Positions 1 through 5,189 of a stretch of DNA of 5,680 nt are shown in pieces. The stretch is from Synergistaceae bacterium UBA4088. GTDB taxonomy: Bacteria; Synergistota; Synergistia; Synergistales; Thermovirgaceae. The position numbers were made by a program, and so were the translations under genes. The first letter of the stretch is position 1. Each line of letters begins with the position of its first letter. The stretch spans positions 3,311 through 8,990 of the forward strand of contig DFYG01000175.1 of assembly GCA_002382605.1 (NCBI GenBank). The letters are read 5' to 3'. The notes under the pieces were generated by a model. That model did not search any database. It worked only from the letters and a program-made list of their open reading frames with translations, and was not told the DNA's origin.

Positions 1-87
1 GTAGTTTTCAAGAGGAGCAACGAATTCCAGAAGGTCTTTCTCCACACCTTCAAAAAAAGAAGACCCTTCAAAGCTGCTGTGAGCCAA
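1..87 (-). CDS. N-terminal fragment, class 2 (eukaryotic-type) AdoMet decarboxylase-like protein (partial)
   Basis: Seen: on the minus strand a frame opens after an in-frame TGA (88-90), offers a TTG start (85-87) and stays open for 29 codons to the window edge. A purine-rich AGAGGA (minus, 102-97) sits 9 nt upstream as a plausible ribosome binding site; two nearby ATGs (94-96, 89-91) are in other frames and hit stops quickly. The peptide contains SSFFEGVEKDLLEF at about residues 9-22. Known: human S-adenosylmethionine decarboxylase begins with an FFEGTEKLLE segment whose Phe7 stacks on the substrate adenine and whose Glu8 and Glu11 are active-site residues; the family is pyruvoyl-dependent and acts in polyamine synthesis. 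Most bacterial AdoMet decarboxylases are the unrelated-looking class 1 type. Inference: a bacterial class 2 homologue, which might decarboxylate AdoMet or another amino acid. The serine that would form the pyruvoyl group lies outside the window, so function is unproven. Transcribed divergently from the PPC gene. Confidence 0.5.
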   Translation of the reverse strand, partial: MAHSSFEGSSFFEGVEKDLLEFVAPLENY

Positions 88-150
88 TCATTTCATTCCT
101 CTCTTCGAACAGACAGGATAAACTTTACCACTTACACATCATACCCGAAA

Positions 151-171
151 ACAAGGTGTGTGACTCCTTGT
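151..171. repeat. Inverted repeat ACAAGG-N9-CCTTGT in a divergent promoter region
   Basis: Perfect 6-bp arms (151-156 and 166-171) around a 9-nt centre, two helical turns in total. It lies between the divergent minus-strand gene starting at 87 and the PPC gene starting at 233, the place expected for an operator controlling one or both. A TATGAT hexamer on the minus strand (143-138) could be a -10 element for the leftward gene, but I see no good -35 for it. No regulator can be named. The rest of 88-218 shows no open frame or other structure that I can support. Confidence 0.35.
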
Positions 172-218
172 CGGAACGGTGCTAGACTCTAACTGGATAG
201 TGGGAACTACACCTGCTC

Positions 219-224
219 AAGGAG
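219..224 (+). promoter_or_regulatory. Shine-Dalgarno AAGGAG fixing the PPC gene start at ATG 233
   Basis: AAGGAG lies 8 nt upstream of the ATG at 233, ideal spacing. The frame is open further upstream to a GTG at 179, but that codon has no comparable site in front of it and would add 18 residues without similarity to the domain. The start at 233 is therefore preferred. Confidence 0.8.
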
Positions 225-232
225 ATGAAGCA

Positions 233-658
233 ATGACAGCGACCAGAGGCGGCGGATTGGTAGCCGTTCGAATGGAAGACGGTGAGGATCTCTTCCCGAC
301 TCTCAAGGGATCTCTCGGAGACACTGCGACAGCGATCATTCTGTCCGCCATTGGAATGCTCCGGGACTTTGAACTCGGCTGGCTTGGACCGGAAGGATAT
401 GTCAAAACCATCTTCAGCGAACCATTCGAACTTCTATCCATCTGCGGCACCATCAACAGAAAGCCCGACGCCTCGGCCTTCATACACTCCCACGCCTCTC
501 TTTCGGGCCCGAACCTTTCGGTTGTCGGAGGTCACCTTTTCAAGGGAACGGTGCACAACACCTGCGAACTGGTTCTTCTCGTCCCAAAAGGCCTTGTTTT
601 CCGGCGTGAGATCCTGAGGGAAGGGGAGCCCCCGAGATTCTGCCCGGAAAACGCCTGA
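233..658 (+). CDS. PPC (DUF296) domain protein, putative DNA-binding
   Basis: A 141-residue protein made almost entirely of one PPC domain (plants and prokaryotes conserved, formerly DUF296), about residues 8-118. Visible signatures in order: RMEDGEDL near residue 13, the TAIILSAIGML helix (33-43), ELGWLGPEGYVKTIF (47-61), PFELLSICGTI (64-74), the histidine pair HSH (85, 87) and GGHLFKGTVHNTCEL (99-113) with His101. Family knowledge: bacterial members are small trimeric proteins with a conserved His cluster that can hold a metal; in plants the domain is joined to AT-hooks and binds DNA. No AT-hook is present here, so DNA binding is predicted only from the family name. No signal peptide is seen, so the product is probably cytoplasmic. 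The end overlaps the probable start of the nuclease gene, suggesting one transcript and coupled translation. Length is normal and there are no internal stops. The family call is firm; the role is unknown. Confidence 0.85.
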   Translation: MTATRGGGLVAVRMEDGEDLFPTLKGSLGDTATAIILSAIGMLRDFELGWLGPEGYVKTIFSEPFELLSICGTINRKPDASAFIHSHASLSGPNLSVVGGHLFKGTVHNTCELVLLVPKGLVFRREILREGEPPRFCPENA

Positions 659-1443
659 AACCGCCAAAAAATATCCTTCTCATTCTCTCGATATGCATTC
701 CTTCGTTATGGTTCACGCCGGGATCTTACGCATCGTCCCCGGTTTCGGGATTTGTGACGGAGGTCTTCGACGGCGACACTATCGAGGTCTCCCTGCCTGG
801 AGGAAAGCTTGAGACGGTACGGTATATTGGCATCGACACCCCCGAGACACACCACCCTCGCAAGAAGATCGAAGAGCTGGGCAGAGAAGCCTGGAAGGCC
901 AACAGGGATCTTGTTCTTCACGAGTGGGTGAGGCTGGAAACCGACATCGAAACCCGTGACCGTTACGGCAGGCTTCTGGCCTATGTGTGGTTCAAAGAAG
1001 GCGAAGACGCTGCGATGGTGAACGAAGTAATGGTGAGGAAGGGCTACGCCATGCCCTTTACCTTCCCTCCAAATACCCGGTATACGGACCTTTTCAGAAA
1101 AGCTTTCAGCAAGGCCAGAGAAGAGGGTCAGGGGCTTTGGGAGAGAGCTTCGCGCCGGATATACTCCCCGGCCCAGGTTTGGGCAGATCTGCCTTATCTT
1201 GTCGGTTCTTTCGTGACCCTTGCCTTCACCGTCGAAAAGATCTCGGAATCGAACAGGCGCTTTTCACTCCATCCCACTGAAGGAAATACTTCACTGGTCA
1301 TCTATAAAAGCGATTCAAGGCTCTTCGACTCAATAGAAAGCTTCAAAGGGAAGACCATGGAAATGGTCGGGAAGATCATTTCCGGCTTCAACGGGGCTGA
1401 AGTCGTTCTTGCCGACCCGGTACAGATAATCTCGATAGAATGA
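640..1443 (+). CDS. Secreted thermonuclease (SNase fold) with C-terminal OB-like domain
   Basis: A calcium-dependent nuclease of the staphylococcal nuclease family, cleaving DNA and RNA. Numbered from CTG 640 (267 residues): signal peptide 1-31 (KRLKPPKN, hydrophobic ILLILSICIPSLWF, cleavage after SYA), SNase domain about 38-170, and an OB-like beta domain about 187-266 that may add nucleic-acid binding. All catalytic positions are present: DGDT (Asp44, Asp46), Arg61, IDTPET (Asp66, Thr67, Glu69) and DRYGR (Arg111), matching Asp19, Asp21, Arg35, Asp40, Thr41, Glu43 and Arg87 of the S. aureus enzyme. The first conventional start is GTG 754, but it would remove the whole signal peptide and has no ribosome binding site. 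The frame is open back to 610 with no ATG, GTG or TTG. CTG 640 has AAGGGGAG (621-628) 11 nt upstream; CTG 655 overlaps the PPC stop as CTGA. The enzyme family is certain; the exact start is not. Likely periplasmic or secreted, for scavenging or processing extracellular nucleic acid. Confidence 0.85.
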   Translation: MPGKRLKPPKNILLILSICIPSLWFTPGSYASSPVSGFVTEVFDGDTIEVSLPGGKLETVRYIGIDTPETHHPRKKIEELGREAWKANRDLVLHEWVRLETDIETRDRYGRLLAYVWFKEGEDAAMVNEVMVRKGYAMPFTFPPNTRYTDLFRKAFSKAREEGQGLWERASRRIYSPAQVWADLPYLVGSFVTLAFTVEKISESNRRFSLHPTEGNTSLVIYKSDSRLFDSIESFKGKTMEMVGKIISGFNGAEVVLADPVQIISIE

Positions 1444-1448
1444 GAGAC

Positions 1449-1477
1449 TTATCCACAAATATATCCACATTTCCACA
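1449..1477 (+). promoter_or_regulatory. DnaA-box cluster (one perfect, two degenerate)
   Basis: TTATCCACA at 1449-1457 is a perfect match to the consensus DnaA box. ATATCCACA at 1461-1469 differs at one position and ATTTCCACA at 1469-1477 at two; all three share orientation. They start 5 bases after the nuclease stop codon and are followed by the AT-rich TTTATTAA at 1480-1487. Such an array could bind DnaA either to regulate the downstream AsmA-like gene (its -10 is about 110 bp away) or as a reservoir or origin-like element. The sequence match is plain; the function is inferred. Confidence 0.5.
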
Positions 1478-1559
1478 AGTTTATTAAGTCGTTCGAGGAC
1501 TTTTCAACAAAACCAGACCCCCAATACCCCCTCGCCGGCCTTCCGGGCATACAAACTTT

Positions 1560-1592
1560 TTGACAAGACCGATGTCTCCCATCTGGTATAAT
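1560..1592 (+). promoter_or_regulatory. Extended -10 sigma-70-type promoter for the AsmA-like gene
   Basis: TGG-TATAAT at 1584-1592 is a perfect -10 hexamer with the TGn extension that can compensate for a poor -35. A TTGACA is present at 1560-1565, but the spacer is 21 bp, too long for normal pairing, so I treat the extended -10 as the functional part. Transcription would start near 1599, leaving an AT-rich leader of about 107 nt before GTG 1706. The remainder of 1478-1559 contains no gene or other site that I can support. Confidence 0.55.
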
Positions 1593-1693
1593 TGAATTTC
1601 TGTTCCAATTCATATGAATAAGTAGTTTATCCGATGGATCATTCTCCCACCGGTATATGGTTATACAGTGGATACCAGGAACAGTTCTACGGG

Positions 1694-1700
1694 AAGGTGG
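1694..1700 (+). promoter_or_regulatory. Shine-Dalgarno AAGGTGG supporting the GTG start at 1706
   Basis: AAGGTGG differs from AAGGAGG at one base and ends 5 nt before GTG 1706. The longer in-frame ATG at 1634 has only TAGTTTATCC in front of it, no recognisable ribosome binding site, and would place about 24 extra non-basic residues ahead of the membrane anchor. Confidence 0.6.
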
Positions 1701-1705
1701 TTGCA

Positions 1706-4700
1706 GTGGGAAAAGTCGCAAAAATAGCGGTGGTAGTGTTTATAATTGTCTCCATAGCCATCGGAGGAGCTCTTGTTCTGGCTTCAAGGACCGATATAGG
1801 GGCCGCCACGGTCGCAGCCGAGCTTGAAAATGCCGCCCGCCAATACCTGCAGGGAGAGGTATCAATGGCCTCCATCTCAGGAAACCCGCTGCGGGGGTTC
1901 ACGATCGCGGAACTTTCACTAAGTCGGGACAAACACCTGCTTTTTTCCTCAAAACAGGCTGCCGTCTCTTTCAAGCTTCTATCTCTGATAACAGGTTCCC
2001 CCCGCGTCAAGGCGCTTTCCTTCGGCGGGGCCATTCTAAACTGGACAGAGATCGCCCCCTTGCTGAAATTCGACAGGAGCGACGAACCCATTTCTCTCCC
2101 CTTCGACCAGTTCGATATTACAAAGAGCATAGTCCGGACACCCGCAGGCAACTTCAAGGTCGAGGACGGAAAGATCCACATCAGCGGGCAGACGGTCAAA
2201 GTAACCGGGGCCATGTTATTCAAGGAGACCCCTTTTTCGGCAAAGGCAAGCCTGGGACTCGGACAGGAACGTCTCGATCTGAACAACCTGGAGGTCAAGA
2301 TCGCGGGCGGCAAGATCTCATTAGCGGGTAAACTAACACCCGTGGCGGATATTTCCGGGACGATCTCGGATCTCGATCTTCAAACTATTGAAAAGTTCTG
2401 GCCGGACCTCGCAAAACAGGGTTACACAGGCACCTTCTCCACTACGCTGTCCGCAAAGGGCGTATGGCCCGACATTACACTCAGCGGGAATTTCGATATC
2501 CCCAAGGGCACGGTTTACGGGATCGAAGCCGACAAGATCACATCACCCTGGACATTCTCGGGCAACGCCCTGGAGATAACCGACCTTCACGGAACAGCCA
2601 ACGGGACCTCCATGTCGGGAAAGATCCTTTTCGCCTTCAGCTCGATGCCTCCCATCACCACCGTGGATATCAGGGCAGGGAAGGCTGAGATGAAAACCTG
2701 GCAGAAGTCTTTTCCCTGGCTCTCGATAGCCGATGGAACGATAGATTCCGCCGAGATCAGGCTGCAGGGTCCGTCGAACTCTCTCTCAGGACCTGTAACC
2801 CTGAAGGCTTCTGCGCTGACAGTCGCCAAACAGCCTCTCTCGGATCTGCAGGCGGCAATGACGCTGGAGAAGGGATCCAGGGTCGTGGCAGACCTTGGAG
2901 CAAAGTGGCTGGGATCTGATGTGACCGGCAAGGGGAACATAACAATAGCCGCACATCCCTCGTTTGATATTACCCTGACCGGAAAGGATCTCGACCTTTC
3001 GAAGGCCGCTTCAATAATCCCGGTAAAGAATCTGGATCTCTCGGGTAAGGCGTCAGGTTCTGTCCGGATCTTCGGAAAAGGACAGGACGTCCAGTCCGAG
3101 GGCACTCTCTGGTCCGCCATCATCCGAACGGTTGGAGAAACGATCGAAAAACCGGACATCAGGTTCGCCTACCAGAAGGGGACCATAACCCTGAGATCCA
3201 TCGCAGCCCACTGGAGAGGGACCAGGATCGCAGGGTCCGGAGCAATACACGGACTTGCGCAGGAAAAAGGAGTTTTTGATCTTTCCGGAACCGTCGATGA
3301 AACAGCAGTATCGTCTTTGACGGGATTTGTACCCGCCCTCAAAGATCTCAACCTTGACGGCAAAGCTTCGGCGAACTGGTCGCTCAAGGGGCCGGTCAAG
3401 ACGCCGACTCTGGCGCTGGAGATCAGATCCTCCCGCGTTTCAGCCCCGGGAGTGGCAAAATTGACAGGACTGAAGATACTTACGAAGCTCGCCCTGCCTC
3501 CCTCTGCGGACATGCCCGACATGCGCCTCGATATGGCAGCCGACGAGCTTCATTTCCCTGACTTCTCAATCGAGAAGCTGAGAACCGCGATCACCGTTTC
3601 AAAGGGCAGGCTTTCTATCGAGAATGGTCGAGGAGAGATATTCGGGGCCGAACTTCTTGTTTCCGGCTCAGCCTCACTCGCATCAAAAGGCAAGCCCGCG
3701 AACCTGGACCTCAAGGGATCCGTTTCAGGGATAGACCTTTCGGACCTTGGCAAGGCTGCTCCAGTGTCAATCAAGGGCCCTCTGGAGGCACAGATCACCA
3801 TTAAGGGAGAACTTCCTGAACCTGAGATGGTCCTCACGGGCAGATCCCCTTTACTTGCACTGGCAGGACTCAACCTCTCAAACATTACATTTACCGCTAG
3901 AGGAACTCCTTCCCTCATAACGATAGAGGAGCTGAAAGGTTCGGCAGGAAAAGGAACCCTTTCAGCCAAAGGGACACTTGCATTCAAGCCGGAAGGTCTC
4001 GACATGGACTTCTCCCTCGATGGATCGGGGCTGGAACTGGCGCATCTGACTAAGCAACTCCAGGGCAACGGCGCACCTGATCTCTCAGGGGTTTTCGACG
4101 CTTCCCTGGCCGGATCGCTAAAAAACGGGAAGTGGAACGGAAAGGGAGAACTGCTCTCAGACAAGATCACTGCCTATGGTTTGATCTTTACCGACGCTTC
4201 CGTCCCGCTGACCTTACAGGAAAACAAAGCACTCGCGCAGGGTGCAAAAGGGAGGTTTTACGGAGGATCCGTTACCGCGGACGGATCTGTCGAGATTTCT
4301 TCCGGGAGATGGAACGTAAGGGCTTCAGTCGCCGGCGCCGACATGGCCCCGGCGATAAAGGCTGCCGCCCCCCTGAAAGGGACGATATCGGGCAGGGGCG
4401 ACCTTGACATAGCCGTCTCCGGAGCCTTCGGAAGTCACGTCCCTGTTTCGGGGAGGGGGAACCTGGTAGCAACCGATGGGGAGATCTCGGGCTTCAAGGC
4501 TCTGAAAACCCTTTCGGCGGCATACGGGATGTCCTCGATCCGCTACAGGATGATAGACGCCAGTTTCAAGGTCGACGGAAAGGTCATAACACTCTTTCCG
4601 GGGAGCAGGGCAACCGCTCAGCCTGAGGACCCCATTTACAGATATTTTTCCGCCGACGGCCCGGCCGGACCGGGAGGGAGCCTGGACCTCTACTGTTCCG

Positions 4701-5095
4701 GGCTTGTCAACGTCCAGGCTCTTAACTCTATCCTTGGAGCTATCCAGGGTCTGATCGGAGCCGGGTCTACATCCCCGCAGGACCTCCTTGAAGGTCTGAT
4801 AGGGGGAGCAGTCGGAGGGATCGGCAGACAGGACTTCCGGGATGCCAGTTTCCGGGTCCAGGGAACCTGGAATAACCCGTCAATATCGAACTTCAAGATC
4901 GCGCCTCTTCCCTCCAACCGGCAGAGCCCTGATAGCGGCGAAGTCTCGGGACAGAGCCAGAACGAGAATCAGCAGAAGATAACGATAAACATTCCCGTTG
5001 GAGAGGGCGCCGACAAACCCTCCGACACTGGAGGTCAGATACAGCAGCAGGTCATAGAACAGATAATCAGGAATCTAATTCCCGGCGGCAACTAG
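1706..5095 (+). CDS. AsmA/TamB-family large envelope protein
   Basis: About 1129 residues from GTG 1706 (1153 from ATG 1634). A lysine-flanked transmembrane anchor at about residues 3-27 (VAKIAVVVFIIVSIAIGGALVLA) is followed by more than 1000 residues of repetitive amphipathic beta sequence rich in G-x-LSGK/GTLSAKG-like strand motifs. This is the pattern of the AsmA/TamB/YhdP superfamily, whose members form long periplasmic hydrophobic-groove rods and are linked to phospholipid movement between inner and outer membranes. Residues about 905-1010 resemble the AsmA C-terminal region: GRGNLVATDGEISG, then DASFKVDGKVITLFPGS, then GGSLDLYCSGLVN. The tail (about 1072-1129) is Gln/Asn/Ser-rich and ends in a possible amphipathic helix (QIQQQVIEQIIRNLIP). 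The N-terminal anchor and repeats give orientation: inner membrane with periplasmic body. Not identifiable as TamB proper, so no symbol is assigned; no TamA gene is adjacent. It has its own promoter and is followed by a terminator, so it is probably monocistronic. The frame is intact throughout. Confidence 0.8.
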   Translation: MGKVAKIAVVVFIIVSIAIGGALVLASRTDIGAATVAAELENAARQYLQGEVSMASISGNPLRGFTIAELSLSRDKHLLFSSKQAAVSFKLLSLITGSPRVKALSFGGAILNWTEIAPLLKFDRSDEPISLPFDQFDITKSIVRTPAGNFKVEDGKIHISGQTVKVTGAMLFKETPFSAKASLGLGQERLDLNNLEVKIAGGKISLAGKLTPVADISGTISDLDLQTIEKFWPDLAKQGYTGTFSTTLSAKGVWPDITLSGNFDIPKGTVYGIEADKITSPWTFSGNALEITDLHGTANGTSMSGKILFAFSSMPPITTVDIRAGKAEMKTWQKSFPWLSIADGTIDSAEIRLQGPSNSLSGPVTLKASALTVAKQPLSDLQAAMTLEKGSRVVADLGAKWLGSDVTGKGNITIAAHPSFDITLTGKDLDLSKAASIIPVKNLDLSGKASGSVRIFGKGQDVQSEGTLWSAIIRTVGETIEKPDIRFAYQKGTITLRSIAAHWRGTRIAGSGAIHGLAQEKGVFDLSGTVDETAVSSLTGFVPALKDLNLDGKASANWSLKGPVKTPTLALEIRSSRVSAPGVAKLTGLKILTKLALPPSADMPDMRLDMAADELHFPDFSIEKLRTAITVSKGRLSIENGRGEIFGAELLVSGSASLASKGKPANLDLKGSVSGIDLSDLGKAAPVSIKGPLEAQITIKGELPEPEMVLTGRSPLLALAGLNLSNITFTARGTPSLITIEELKGSAGKGTLSAKGTLAFKPEGLDMDFSLDGSGLELAHLTKQLQGNGAPDLSGVFDASLAGSLKNGKWNGKGELLSDKITAYGLIFTDASVPLTLQENKALAQGAKGRFYGGSVTADGSVEISSGRWNVRASVAGADMAPAIKAAAPLKGTISGRGDLDIAVSGAFGSHVPVSGRGNLVATDGEISGFKALKTLSAAYGMSSIRYRMIDASFKVDGKVITLFPGSRATAQPEDPIYRYFSADGPAGPGGSLDLYCSGLVNVQALNSILGAIQGLIGAGSTSPQDLLEGLIGGAVGGIGRQDFRDASFRVQGTWNNPSISNFKIAPLPSNRQSPDSGEVSGQSQNENQQKITINIPVGEGADKPSDTGGQIQQQVIEQIIRNLIPGGN

Positions 5096-5113
5096 AAAAA
5101 GGGGCCTGAAAGC

Positions 5114-5122
5114 TGTTGATAA
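5114..5122 (-). promoter_or_regulatory. DnaA-box-like 9-mer beside the terminator
   Basis: TGTTGATAA on the plus strand is TTATCAACA on the minus strand, one mismatch from the DnaA consensus TTATCCACA. It overlaps the first two bases of the hairpin arm. A single degenerate site of this length can occur by chance; it is recorded because a parS site lies 30 bp away. Confidence 0.25.
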
Positions 5123-5156
5123 CATAAGGGCGGCCCTCAGGGGCCGCCCTTATGTT
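5121..5156. terminator. Perfect 16-bp hairpin, probable bidirectional terminator
   Basis: Arms 5121-5136 and 5141-5156 are perfectly complementary with a 4-nt loop (TCAG). The GC-rich core (GGGCGGCCC/GGGCCGCCC) is closed by a TTATGTT/AACATAA outer stem, so each strand has a T-rich 3' side after the core, although no long T run follows. It lies between two convergent genes: 25 bp after the AsmA-like stop and 33 bp before the end of the dehydratase. It can serve transcripts from both sides. Confidence 0.75.
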
Positions 5157-5168
5157 TCACGTGAAACC
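5153..5168. promoter_or_regulatory. parS centromere site (ParB/Spo0J binding)
   Basis: TGTTTCACGTGAAACC matches the broadly conserved bacterial parS consensus TGTTTCACGTGAAACA at 15 of 16 positions and contains the full 14-bp palindrome GTTTCACGTGAAAC (5154-5167). Known: ParB loads here, spreads along DNA and, with ParA and SMC, segregates the origin region; parS sites cluster near oriC. A 14-bp perfect palindrome of exactly this sequence is very unlikely by chance. It is placed in a non-coding gap, sharing its first four bases with the terminator arm. A half-site, GTTTCAC, recurs at 5187-5193 over the dehydratase stop codon. No parA or parB gene is in the window. Confidence 0.88.
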
Positions 5169-5189
5169 ACCTGCGCTTATCTCCGGGTT

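Noticed and set aside
113..121. DnaA-like box on the minus strand (TTATCCTGT)
   Set aside because: Three mismatches to consensus; indistinguishable from chance.
641..658. Programmed -1 frameshift joining the PPC and nuclease frames
   Set aside because: The overlap holds GGAAAAC, not a proper X XXY YYZ slippery heptamer, no stimulatory structure is seen, and a signal peptide in the middle of a fusion would make little sense.
1534..1561. Possible rho-independent terminator after the nuclease gene
   Set aside because: Only a 4-bp CCGG stem with a 4-nt loop, and the five-T run is about 10 nt away; too weak to call.
1444..1633. A full chromosomal replication origin (oriC)
   Set aside because: Only one perfect DnaA box plus two weak ones, no dnaA gene adjacent and no clear 13-mer unwinding array. 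The evidence supports DnaA boxes only.
1653..1666. Small hairpin GTATA-TGGT-TATAC in the leader of the AsmA-like gene
   Set aside because: A 5-bp AT-rich stem is not stable enough to support a regulatory claim.
1634..1705. ATG 1634 as the start of the AsmA-like protein
   Set aside because: No ribosome binding site and an unlikely N-terminal extension before the anchor; GTG 1706 has AAGGTGG at good spacing. It cannot be fully excluded.
3550..4170. Long minus-strand frame opposite the AsmA-like gene (also 2587-3159 and 1687-2313)
   Set aside because: Serine/proline-rich composition typical of antisense frames, no recognisable domain, and the plus-strand frame is continuous and clearly coding.
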